A DNA stretch of 64,000 nucleotides from Pandoraea pneumonica (GTDB lineage: Bacteria > Pseudomonadota > Gammaproteobacteria > Burkholderiales > Burkholderiaceae): NCBI RefSeq assembly GCF_902459645.1, contig NZ_CABPSK010000004.1, forward strand, positions 558,001 to 622,000, in the 5' to 3' direction. How positions within the stretch are numbered: position 1 is the stretch's first letter; each line of letters opens with the position of its first letter. The position numbers and the translations under genes were made by a program. Of this stretch, positions 25,193 through 33,941 are shown in pieces. The notes beneath the pieces were generated by a model. That model made no database searches, had not been told where the DNA came from, and saw only the letters and a program-made list of their open reading frames with translations.

Positions 25193-25867
25193 TCAAGCGA
25201 GTCCGAGCGCGGCCAGCCCAATTTCGTCGATATCGATTCGATACGCCGCGACCCAGCGGCCGTCGATCTTATAAGCCACGCCGAGCTTGTGTGTCGGCAC
25301 ACCTAAGCGCTCGAATAACCGCGCGAGGCTGACGTACGTCACGCCGATGAGCCTGCGTGCACCCAATGCGTGTGCGGTGAACATCGCCGCGCGCAGCAAC
25401 TCGCGCGCGCCTTGCGTGGACCGTTGCGTTGCTGCCTTTGAGCGCGAATCGGTGTCTTCGCTCGATGCCAACGCGAAGCGCGACAGCTCCCACACAGTTC
25501 CCGGGCTCTCCCGATCGCGCGCTAGGTGTGGCGTATCGGAGTCGTCTGATCGCATAGCGTCATCGAAGACCACAGCCCCCGGCATGTCGTCGACGAGATG
25601 GCGGAAGTGATCGCCGAGCAGGAAATGGCGCGTCGCAGGCAACAATCGGGCACATCCGACGAGCGCGTCGCCATCGCCTCGCAGGGTCACGTAGACGGTG
25701 TCGTCGTGATCGTACTCGTCGGACTCCTCGCCGTTGCCCGGCACCGACGCCGGTGACCTCGGCACACACCATCCCAGCTTCTGAACAAAAACGCGATGCC
25801 GGAAACGCGCAATTTCCGCGCGCGTCGCCGGCATCATCTGAGCACCTCTGAGGACATCGACCCGCAT
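25193..25867 (-). CDS. ppnI: LuxI-type acyl-homoserine-lactone synthase
   Basis: A 224-residue autoinducer synthase making an acyl-homoserine lactone from S-adenosylmethionine and an acyl carrier. Conserved residues are visible: RFRHRVFVQKLGW (Arg, Phe, Trp), DEYDHDDTVYV (Glu/Asp pair), GCARLLPATR (catalytic Arg) and ELSRFAL. GGAGAC precedes the ATG at 25867; the longer upstream frame lies in the promoter. A lux-box palindrome is centred about 70 bp upstream, giving positive feedback. Pandoraea PpnI is reported to make C8-HSL; the product here is inferred. Confidence 0.92.
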   Translation of the reverse strand: MRVDVLRGAQMMPATRAEIARFRHRVFVQKLGWCVPRSPASVPGNGEESDEYDHDDTVYVTLRGDGDALVGCARLLPATRHFLLGDHFRHLVDDMPGAVVFDDAMRSDDSDTPHLARDRESPGTVWELSRFALASSEDTDSRSKAATQRSTQGARELLRAAMFTAHALGARRLIGVTYVSLARLFERLGVPTHKLGVAYKIDGRWVAAYRIDIDEIGLAALGLA

Positions 25868-25928
25868 CGTATGTCTCCGGTGGTTGGTAGGATCAAGCGA
25901 GCGTATCGGCTTTGCGATCCGCCGATAA

Positions 25929-25944
25929 CTGTCAACGTTGACAG
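25929..25944 (-). promoter_or_regulatory. lux box of luxI
   Basis: Perfect palindrome CTGTCAACGTTGACAG, 62 bp upstream of the luxI ATG. One of five identical 16-bp cores in the window; it fits the CTG-N10-CAG form of LuxR binding sites. Confidence 0.88.
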
Positions 25945-25948
25945 GTGC

Positions 25949-25976
25949 GCCGGTACCCACGGGGAGTGGGTCCGGC
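25949..25976 (-). terminator. Hairpin between repeat-protein gene 1 and luxI
   Basis: GCCGG and ACCCAC pair with GTGGGT and CCGGC around a short loop with one bulged T (11 bp). It has no T-run. It lies just before the luxI lux box and resembles the hairpin at 29888, so it probably insulates luxI from read-through. Confidence 0.55.
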
Positions 25977-26026
25977 GGTTTATGCACAAGAAAACGACGG
26001 CAAGCCTCTAAGCAGAATAGGTCGAA

Positions 26027-29000
26027 TTAGCCGTTTTTGGGGACAAGGCAGACGGCCTTCGTCAAGAACGCCGTTGAAGGGTCATGACAACCATAGCTCA
26101 AATACGCTGTATCGAAAGTCAGACTCCTCGGTGCCACACAACCACTCAGTTCGCACGCCCAATGGAAGTAGCCACCTGGCGGTCTCTCGCCACTCGTGTA
26201 CAGCGACCAGATCAGTTGCATCGTAGTCATGTCGATCCCGATTGCGCCAGGGATGGTGTTTTTCCAGGCGACGGCCTGCTGGGGGCTCATGATGGAATCG
26301 TTCCATCGGAACTCAAATACGTTGCTGACTACCACAGCGTAAGAGGTTGTGCTCCCTGCACTATCCCGGATGGTGATCGTCGTGCGGCCGTTGCGTTGCC
26401 CGATGACAGTACCCGATGCGTTGACGGTTGCGATCGCTGCATTGCCTGACGTGTAGGTGTACGGTGGCACCCCGCCGGTCGCCGCACGCGTCTCCCAATT
26501 TCCCGGTGCCTCAGTACCGGTACGCGGCCAGTTTTGCTTCACCGCAAGGCCGTTGAGAATCATCTCCTCGGTCGAAGGCACCTCCAACTCCGGCAGCACT
26601 TCAATCGTCACCCGAAGTTCCGGGAACAACGTCGCCTGCGCTTCGTTCGTACCGCCATCGAACGCCACCGTCAGTTCGACCACCAGATTCGACTCGTTCC
26701 TCAGCGCTTCAAGCCGCGCCCGTGGAATCGCCTCGCTCAGCCCTTGCGCCGCTTGCAGTGCCGTCACCTCATGCGCCTGCAACAGCACGATGGTGTCGTT
26801 AGCGTCACTCTCGAGCGTGCCGTAGCATCGCAGCCACACTCGCTGCCCCACGGCAATCAGCGGCCACGGTGCCACGTCTACCGTCGGATCTCCTTCGAAC
26901 GACGACAACTTCAACATGCCGTCCTCGGCCTCGGGAATCTCCGGCGTCGGCAGCACCTCATCAGCAAACTCCCCTACCACCAGACTCAGAATCCCAGACG
27001 CGCTAACAACGCCATTGCGCGTCACCGTGTAATGCACCGGCACCGTCTGCCCGACGTACGGTGCGATTCGATTGGCTGGCACTGGGATATCTACCTGCCC
27101 GTCTGCGCTCCCCGGATGCGGCCCAATACCGCCCACACCATCCAAGAACACTTCGATCTCGTCACCCGTCGTCATTCCGTCGTAGGCGACGCGCACCGTT
27201 ACGCCATCAAGCGCATCGGCCGGGTCGAGCACACCATCCGGGGCTTCGAGCACGACTGGCGCCTGCAATAACAACGCAACCCGAAGATGAAGCACCTCGG
27301 ACTGCATCACCGTGCCGCCTCGTGTAAGCGTGTAGCGCACCGGCACTACCGTGCCGTACCACCTGTCCACGACCGCTTTGGGCACCGTGAACGGGAAGTC
27401 CATTGGCACCACAATCGGAATCGCATCGTGGTACTCGCGTGCCCCGTCGCCCCAATACAGGTCGATCATGTCCCCGGCCGTCATCTCGGGATGTTGGTGC
27501 ACCACCGTTGTCGCCCCCCGGGGATAGGCTCCGTCAGGCAAATAATCGCCTTCGGCTTCGGTCACGGTCGGCGCGGGCAAGAGCACGTGCGAGCGCACGT
27601 TCAGCACCAGATCTTTCGAATCGGTCTCGCCGTTTGCGGTCGTGACGGTGTAGTTCACCGTCACCGTTCTGCCTTCGAAGAACTCCACCTTCGCCTTCGG
27701 CACGAACATCTGTACCGTCCGGCCGACCATGGACGCGGTAATCGGAATCGTCGCGATGTGCTCACCCGGCCCCGAGCCCGCCCCGAAACGCACGGTCAGC
27801 ACTTCGCCGAACGTCATGCCCGGATAGGGCAACACGCTCACCGTTGCGTCGACGTCGACATCGGCAGGATCGAGGACATCACCGTTCGCCTCCTCCACGA
27901 TCGGCGGATCGAACCTGAGCGCAGGTAACGGCAGCACCTTAAACACCCGCGCCAACGACGTGAGGCTCGTGCCGCCCACCCGCGTGATTTCGTACAACGC
28001 ACTGACGGTATCGCCACCGTTGGCATTGATTTCGATCACGCCGCGCGGCACGGTGACCGTCACCGGCCCCACCTCTGTGACCGTAATCGTGCCAGTGGCC
28101 TGTCCGCCTGCCGACGTTCCCAGCCAGAACCACGTCACGCTGTCGCCGACAGCCATTTCAGGCCATGCGGGCAGGGTCATCGTCGCCCCGTCCGGGACCA
28201 GTTCAGGATCTAATTCGCCTCCCATTTCGCCCTGCACAAACGGCGGCGCCAACTGCACGATGGCTAAGACGTTGAGAGGCAGATGCTGCGATTCGCGCGA
28301 CCCTTGTCCCGCTTGCACGGTGTAGTACACGTCGGCGCGTCCGCCCGCGAAAGCCGCTACATCGTTGTACGGCACCAAGAACGTTACCGTATCGCCGACA
28401 TCGCCCGCCTCCAAGAATCGATAATCCGTATAAGACACCGGCGCGCCCCCACCCGATGTGCCCACCCAATGCATCGTGACCGTATCGCCCGCCGCCATAC
28501 CCGACCATGCGGCGATATCGACCGTCGCGCCGTTGGCGACATTCGCGGGGTCCAGCGTGCCGCCCACGGCTTCTCGCACGTGGGGGGCGGGCAGCGACAC
28601 CGGCGTGCCGGTCAGCGTGAACGATGTTCTCGAAGACCGCCCTTTTGCTGCGCCACCGGCCCCCGTCACGCGGTAAAACACGGAACCTTGGCCCGGCACC
28701 GACTGCCCCAGAATGTCGTTGGGAATTTGGAACAACATCGAATTGCCGGTCAGCGTCTTGGTATCGGAGTACGTCACGTCATGCCCACCGAACGCGTGCC
28801 CTTCGAAGATCAGTTCCACTGAATCGCCGGTCGCCATGTCGCCATTGCGGATGACAATCGCTGACGCGACATCGCCGTTCAGTGAATCGAAGTCGAGGGT
28901 GTCGTCGATGAGGTCGATCACATCAGGCGCGAGATAATTCGAGCCGCCCACGTCGACTTCAATGTAGGCGTTAGGTGCCCATTTCGACCAGTTGTTGACG

Positions 29001-29734
29001 ATGTCTCGAATGTCGTAGGAAACGGGCATGTTCTCGCTATCGCCCGCGTCGTCGATGACCTGCTCGCTGACCATTACTACTAAGTCCTGGCCCACTTGCG
29101 AAGCATCGAGCGGCGGGACGGGCACGCTTTGCGAGCCCCAGCGCAAGATCAGCCGATCCCCTTCGGCCATGTTTTCCCACGCCAGAATGGTCACTGGCAG
29201 GCCTTGCGCAGGAATTGGCTTCTGAATCGGCCCGGGAGGCAGGATGGCTGGCGCGAGGTTCTCGTTGATCGGCGTGGTCTGATCCGGGTCGAAACCGCCC
29301 GGGACGGTGATCTTGACTCTGACGGTCGTGCGCGGCGACGGCACCGGCACCTCGTCGAACGGCGAGACGCGCTCGTACCAGACTTCGATTTCGCCTTCGC
29401 CCGCTTCGATCACTTTCGGCACCGGCGCACGAATCGTACGCATGGGCGCGTTGGGATCTTCGCCGATGATGACGTCGACAACATCGCCCTCGATGCCCCA
29501 GTACAAGCGAAAGACGTCGCCCTTGAGGAAAACGATGTTCCACGGGATCTGTACATCGATCCATCCCTCAGGGTCGATCAGGTCGACGTAGCGAATGCCG
29601 CCGTTGGCGACCGCGAGCGGCACGACGGGCGCGAGCAAGTTGCGAGGTAGCGCATCGCGATACGGCGATTTGCGCACGTCGCGCGGCACTTGAGCAATTG
29701 ACTCTTGGGGAGCCAAGGGATCTCGAAAATTCAT
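26027..29734 (-). CDS. Large Ig-like repeat protein 1 (quorum-sensing regulated)
   Basis: A 1,235-residue protein starting MNFRDPLAPQESIAQ after a strong GGAGG. No signal peptide or membrane segment is visible. After a ~165-residue N-terminal domain come about eight degenerate 100-115-residue beta-rich repeats, each with a pattern like LPAPxVxEAxGGxLDP...GATVxxxxWxxMxxGDxVTM and ending ...VYYTV...LxLNV. Near residue 1,090 a BIG2-like domain follows (GGVPPYTYTSGNAAIATVNA...VIGQRNGRTTITI). The last ~95 residues hold four Cys (WACELSGC, YGC, AVCLVPKNG). Looks like an adhesin or surface rod, though its export route is unknown. 80% or more similar by eye to the next gene; a lux box lies 131 bp upstream. 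Confidence 0.85.
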   Translation of the reverse strand: MNFRDPLAPQESIAQVPRDVRKSPYRDALPRNLLAPVVPLAVANGGIRYVDLIDPEGWIDVQIPWNIVFLKGDVFRLYWGIEGDVVDVIIGEDPNAPMRTIRAPVPKVIEAGEGEIEVWYERVSPFDEVPVPSPRTTVRVKITVPGGFDPDQTTPINENLAPAILPPGPIQKPIPAQGLPVTILAWENMAEGDRLILRWGSQSVPVPPLDASQVGQDLVVMVSEQVIDDAGDSENMPVSYDIRDIVNNWSKWAPNAYIEVDVGGSNYLAPDVIDLIDDTLDFDSLNGDVASAIVIRNGDMATGDSVELIFEGHAFGGHDVTYSDTKTLTGNSMLFQIPNDILGQSVPGQGSVFYRVTGAGGAAKGRSSRTSFTLTGTPVSLPAPHVREAVGGTLDPANVANGATVDIAAWSGMAAGDTVTMHWVGTSGGGAPVSYTDYRFLEAGDVGDTVTFLVPYNDVAAFAGGRADVYYTVQAGQGSRESQHLPLNVLAIVQLAPPFVQGEMGGELDPELVPDGATMTLPAWPEMAVGDSVTWFWLGTSAGGQATGTITVTEVGPVTVTVPRGVIEINANGGDTVSALYEITRVGGTSLTSLARVFKVLPLPALRFDPPIVEEANGDVLDPADVDVDATVSVLPYPGMTFGEVLTVRFGAGSGPGEHIATIPITASMVGRTVQMFVPKAKVEFFEGRTVTVNYTVTTANGETDSKDLVLNVRSHVLLPAPTVTEAEGDYLPDGAYPRGATTVVHQHPEMTAGDMIDLYWGDGAREYHDAIPIVVPMDFPFTVPKAVVDRWYGTVVPVRYTLTRGGTVMQSEVLHLRVALLLQAPVVLEAPDGVLDPADALDGVTVRVAYDGMTTGDEIEVFLDGVGGIGPHPGSADGQVDIPVPANRIAPYVGQTVPVHYTVTRNGVVSASGILSLVVGEFADEVLPTPEIPEAEDGMLKLSSFEGDPTVDVAPWPLIAVGQRVWLRCYGTLESDANDTIVLLQAHEVTALQAAQGLSEAIPRARLEALRNESNLVVELTVAFDGGTNEAQATLFPELRVTIEVLPELEVPSTEEMILNGLAVKQNWPRTGTEAPGNWETRAATGGVPPYTYTSGNAAIATVNASGTVIGQRNGRTTITIRDSAGSTTSYAVVVSNVFEFRWNDSIMSPQQAVAWKNTIPGAIGIDMTTMQLIWSLYTSGERPPGGYFHWACELSGCVAPRSLTFDTAYLSYGCHDPSTAFLTKAVCLVPKNG

Positions 29735-29864
29735 GGTGAACCTCCACAGGGGAAAGTCGGTGGCCGCTGTCGATGGCACAGCAACGCCGTCAGATCGCGA
29801 GTGCTATGCGCTGCCGCAGCCCACGACACACCCTCATCTCGCCACCGAAACCGTCGCCCGCCAA

Positions 29865-29880
29865 CTGTCAACGTTGACAG
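29865..29880 (-). promoter_or_regulatory. lux box of repeat-protein gene 1
   Basis: Same 16-bp core, extended here to the 20-bp perfect palindrome AACTGTCAACGTTGACAGTT, 131 bp upstream of the start codon. Confidence 0.88.
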
Positions 29881-29887
29881 TTAAGCT

Positions 29888-29916
29888 GCCGGTGCCCATG
29901 GGATGTGGGCACCGGC
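29888..29916 (-). terminator. Hairpin between the two repeat-protein genes
   Basis: Perfect 11-bp stem GCCGGTGCCCA/TGGGCACCGGC with a 7-base loop, 52 bp past the stop of gene 2 and 8 bp before the lux box of gene 1. No T-run. Homologous to the hairpin at 25949. Confidence 0.6.
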
Positions 29917-29967
29917 GTAGCTATGTGCTGAGGGATGACAGGAAGCCGCTAGGCAGGACAGGCGGGG

Positions 29968-32900
29968 CTAGCCGTTCTTAGGGACGAGGCAGACGGCCCT
30001 GTTCAAGAACTCTATTTCCGGGTGGCCGCATCCAAGTAACAACCTTTCTGAGGTGTAAGTTGGTCTTCTTGTCCCCTCACAGCCTGCCAATTGACAGGCC
30101 CAGTAGGTGAAACCACCCGAAGGTTTTTCGCCGCTCGTATATATCGACCTCACCAGTGCAGCCACGTCCGGGTCGATCCCAATCGCACCGGGAATGCTGT
30201 TCTTCCACGCGACGGCTTGCTCTGGGGTCGCGCTGGAATCAAGCCACATGAATTGGAATACATTACTGACGATTACCCTGTACCAAGTCGCAGTCCCTCG
30301 ACTATCTCGGACGGTGATTGTCGTGGTGCCGTTACCTTGCCCGATGACGGTGCCCACCGCGTTGACCGTGGCGATCCCCGCATTGCCCGACGTGTAGGTG
30401 TACGGTGGCACCCCTCCAGTGGCAGGACGTGCTTCCCAATTCCCCGGCGCCTCTGCTCCGGTCCGCGGCCAGGTCTGCTTCACTGCACGACCGTTGAGAA
30501 TCATGTCGGTATTTGGCACCTCAAACTCCGGCAACACCTCAATCGTCAACCGAAGCTCAGGGAACAACGTCGCTTGCGCCTCGTCATCGCCGCCGTCGAA
30601 TGTCACCGTCAGTTCGACAACCAAAGGCGACTCGTTCCTCAGTGCCTCCAGCCGTGCCCGTGGGATCCGCTGACTCAGCCCTCGCGTCGCTTCCAAAGCT
30701 GTCAGTGAATGCCCCTGCAACAGCACGATGGTGTCATTCCCGCCGTTTTCCAGCGTCGCATAGCATCGCAGCCACACCTTCTGCCCCGCAGCGATGAGCG
30801 GCCACGGCGACACTGTCACCGAGGGATCGCCATCGAAAGAGGACAGTTTCAACATCCCGTCTTCGGCCTCGGGAATCACCGGCGTCGGCAGCGCGTCTTC
30901 GGCAAACTCACCCACGACCAAACTCAGAATTCCAGACGCACTGACACGTCCATTGCGCGTGACCGTGTAATGCACCGGCACGGTCTGCCCAACATACGGC
31001 GCAATCCGATTAGCTGGCACCGCAATACTCACTTGGCCATTCGCGTTGCCCGGATGCTTTCCGAACCCACTGCCCCCGTCCAAGAACAACTCGATCTCGT
31101 CACCCGTGGTCATCCCTTCGTAGGCAACCCGCACCGTCACGCCCTCCTGCGCATCGACCGGGTCGAGTACGCCGTCCGGGGCTTCTAGCACTTCAGGCGC
31201 AGGCAGCGGCAACGCAACCCGCAGACTCAACACTTCCGAGTGCATCACCGTGTTACCCCGAGTGATGGTGTAGCGCACCGGCACCACGGTGCCGAACCAC
31301 CGGTCCACGACGTCTTTCGGTACTGAAAACGGGAAGTCCATCGGCACGATGATGGGTACGTCATCGTGATACTCGCGCGCGCCCTCGCCCCAATACAAAT
31401 CGATCCGATCTCCCGCCGCCATCTCCGGGTGCTGATGGATCACCGTGGTGACGCCTCGGGTATACGCATCTTCAGGCAGATAATCGCCCTCGGCCTCAGT
31501 CACGCTCGGTGGGGGCAAAAGCACTTGTGAGCGCACTGTCAGCACCAGATCTCGCGAATCGATCTCGCCTGACGACGTGCGCACGGAGTAGTTCACCGTG
31601 ACCGTTCTGCCTTCGAAGAACTCCACCTTCGCCTTCGGCACGAACATTTGCACGGTGCGGCCGACGTTACTGCCGGTAATCAAAACCGATGCGGTGTGTT
31701 CGCCCGCGCCCGTGCCCGCACCAAAGCGCATCGTCACCAGCTGGCCTGATTCCATGCCGGGATAGGGAGCGACGCTCACGGTAGCGTCGACGTCGACATT
31801 GGCAGGATCGAGTACGCCATCGATTGCCTCCTCCACCACCGGTGGATCCAACATGAGTGCAGGTAATGGCAACACCTTGAACACGCGCGCCAACGACGTG
31901 AGGCTCGTGCCCCCGACTCTCGTGATTTCGTACAACGCACTGACGGTATCGCCACCGTTGGCATTGATCTCGATCACGCCGCGCGGCACGGTGACCGTCA
32001 CCGGCCCCACCTCTGTGACCGTAATCGTGCCAGTGGCCTGTCCGCCTGCCGACGTCCCCAGCCAGAACCACGTCACGCTGTCGCCCGGCGTCATCTCCGG
32101 CCAAGCGGGCATGGTCAGCGATGCACCGTCGGGCACGAGTTCAGGATCCAGCTCCCCGCCGACTTCGCCGCCCACAAACGGTGGCGCCAACTGCACGATC
32201 GCCAGGACGTTGAGCGGCAGATGCTGCGACTCGCGCGACCCTTGCCCCGCCTGCACCGTGTAATACACGTCGGCGCGTCCGCCCGCGAACGCGGCAATGT
32301 TGTTGTACGGCACCAGGAACGTCACCGTATTGCCGACGTCGCCTGTGTCTAAAGACCGGTAGTCCGTGTAGCTGACCGGTGCGCCTCCGGCGTTTGTCCC
32401 CACCCAATGCATCGTGACCGTATCGCCCACCGCCATACCCGCCCACGCGGCGATATCGACCGTTGCGCCGTTAGCCGCATTCGCGGGATCAAGCGTCCCA
32501 CCCACCGCTTCGCGTACGCCGGGTGCGGGCAGCGACACCGGCGTGCCCGTCATGGTGAACGACGTTCTGGAAGAGCGCCCTTTGGCCACGCCACCGGCAC
32601 CACTCACTCGGTAATACACCGAACCTTGCCCCGGCACTGCCTGCCCCAGCACATCGTTGGGCAGCGGGAATAGCAGCGAATTGGCGGTCAGCGTTTTGGT
32701 GTCGGTGTACGTCACGTCATGGCCGCCGAAGGCGTGTCCTTCGAATGTCAGCTCAACCGAGTCCCCCGCCGCCATATCCGCATTGCGAATGACAACTGCG
32801 GTTGCGTCACCGCCGTTCAACGCGTCGAAGTCGAGTTCGTCGCCGACGAGCTCGTTCACGTCGGGTGCCATGTAGTTCGAGCCGCCAACATCGACCTCGA

Positions 32901-33672
32901 TATATGCGTTCGGGGCCCATTTCGACCAGTTGTTGACGATGTCTCGAATGTCGTACGAGACGGGCATGTTCTCGCTGTCGCCCGCGTCGTCGATGACCTG
33001 CTCGCTGACCATCACCACTAAGTCCTGCCCCACTTGCGAGGCGTCCAGCGGCGGGACGGGTACGCTTTGCGAGCCCCAGCGCAAGATCAATCGATCCCCT
33101 TCAGCCATGTTTTCCCAAGCAAGAATCGTCACTGGGAGGCCTTGCGCAGGAATCGGCTTCTGAATCGGCCCGGGCGGCAGGATGGCAGGCGCGAGGTTCT
33201 CGTTGATCGGTGTCGTTTGATCTGGATCGAAACCGCCCGGGACGGTGATCTTGACTCTGACAGTCGTGCGCGGCGACGGCACCGGAACCTCATCGAACGG
33301 CGACACGCGCTCGTACCAGACTTCGATATCACCCTCTCCCGCTTCGATCACTTTCGGCACCGGCGCACGAATCGTGCGCATCGGCGCGTTGGGATCTTCA
33401 CCAATGATCACATCAACGACATCGCCCTCGATGCCCCAGTACAAGCGAAAGACGTCGCCCTTGAGGAAAACGATGTTCCGCGGGATCTGTACATCGATCC
33501 ATCCCGCAGGGTCGATCACGTCGACGTAGCGAATGCCGCCGTTGGCAACCGCGAGCGGCACGACGGGCGCGAGCAAGTTGCGAGGTAGCGCCTCGCGATA
33601 CGGCGATTTGCGCACGTCGCGCGGCGCTTGAGCAATTGACTGTTGGGGAGCCAATGGATCTCGAAAATTCAT
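29968..33672 (-). CDS. Large Ig-like repeat protein 2 (quorum-sensing regulated paralogue)
   Basis: A 1,234-residue tandem paralogue of the preceding entry, with the same start MNFRDPLAPQQSIAQ, same GGAGG site, the same eight-repeat layout, BIG2-like domain and C-terminal four-Cys domain ending AVCLVPKNG. N-terminal ~290 residues are nearly identical; divergence rises toward the C-terminus (for example WACQLAGCEGTRRP against WACELSGCVAPRSL). The longer upstream frame is not coding. Its lux box is 132 bp upstream, matching the 131 bp of gene 1, so promoter and gene were duplicated together. No signal peptide; location in the cell is unknown. Confidence 0.85.
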   Translation of the reverse strand: MNFRDPLAPQQSIAQAPRDVRKSPYREALPRNLLAPVVPLAVANGGIRYVDVIDPAGWIDVQIPRNIVFLKGDVFRLYWGIEGDVVDVIIGEDPNAPMRTIRAPVPKVIEAGEGDIEVWYERVSPFDEVPVPSPRTTVRVKITVPGGFDPDQTTPINENLAPAILPPGPIQKPIPAQGLPVTILAWENMAEGDRLILRWGSQSVPVPPLDASQVGQDLVVMVSEQVIDDAGDSENMPVSYDIRDIVNNWSKWAPNAYIEVDVGGSNYMAPDVNELVGDELDFDALNGGDATAVVIRNADMAAGDSVELTFEGHAFGGHDVTYTDTKTLTANSLLFPLPNDVLGQAVPGQGSVYYRVSGAGGVAKGRSSRTSFTMTGTPVSLPAPGVREAVGGTLDPANAANGATVDIAAWAGMAVGDTVTMHWVGTNAGGAPVSYTDYRSLDTGDVGNTVTFLVPYNNIAAFAGGRADVYYTVQAGQGSRESQHLPLNVLAIVQLAPPFVGGEVGGELDPELVPDGASLTMPAWPEMTPGDSVTWFWLGTSAGGQATGTITVTEVGPVTVTVPRGVIEINANGGDTVSALYEITRVGGTSLTSLARVFKVLPLPALMLDPPVVEEAIDGVLDPANVDVDATVSVAPYPGMESGQLVTMRFGAGTGAGEHTASVLITGSNVGRTVQMFVPKAKVEFFEGRTVTVNYSVRTSSGEIDSRDLVLTVRSQVLLPPPSVTEAEGDYLPEDAYTRGVTTVIHQHPEMAAGDRIDLYWGEGAREYHDDVPIIVPMDFPFSVPKDVVDRWFGTVVPVRYTITRGNTVMHSEVLSLRVALPLPAPEVLEAPDGVLDPVDAQEGVTVRVAYEGMTTGDEIELFLDGGSGFGKHPGNANGQVSIAVPANRIAPYVGQTVPVHYTVTRNGRVSASGILSLVVGEFAEDALPTPVIPEAEDGMLKLSSFDGDPSVTVSPWPLIAAGQKVWLRCYATLENGGNDTIVLLQGHSLTALEATRGLSQRIPRARLEALRNESPLVVELTVTFDGGDDEAQATLFPELRLTIEVLPEFEVPNTDMILNGRAVKQTWPRTGAEAPGNWEARPATGGVPPYTYTSGNAGIATVNAVGTVIGQGNGTTTITVRDSRGTATWYRVIVSNVFQFMWLDSSATPEQAVAWKNSIPGAIGIDPDVAALVRSIYTSGEKPSGGFTYWACQLAGCEGTRRPTYTSERLLLGCGHPEIEFLNRAVCLVPKNG

Positions 33673-33803
33673 GGTGAACCTCCACAGGAGTAAGCCGGTG
33701 GCCGCTGTCGATTGCCCAGCATTGCCATCGAAAACGCGTGATCTGCGCTTGGTCGCAGCCCACGACATTCCCCCATCACGACACCGAATTCCTCGCCCGC
33801 CAA

Positions 33804-33819
33804 CTGTCAACGTTGACAG
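33804..33819 (-). promoter_or_regulatory. lux box of repeat-protein gene 2
   Basis: Same 16-bp core, 20-bp perfect palindrome AACTGTCAACGTTGACAGTT including flanks, 132 bp upstream of the minus-strand start. Confidence 0.88.
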
Positions 33820-33860
33820 TTACCCCACCCGCTCCATACGCAGCGCGCCTCTCCGGGTGC

Positions 33861-33876
33861 CTGTCAACGTTGACAG
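33861..33876 (+). promoter_or_regulatory. lux box of the divergent 780-residue gene
   Basis: Same 16-bp core, 57 bp from the previous one and 66 bp upstream of the plus-strand start at 33942, close to the 62-bp spacing at luxI. Confidence 0.85.
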
Positions 33877-33941
33877 TTTCCGCCCGCGAATCGCAGCGCC
33901 ACACTTCGCGAACGCACTTCTCCCCCGCCTGGAGGTGGATC

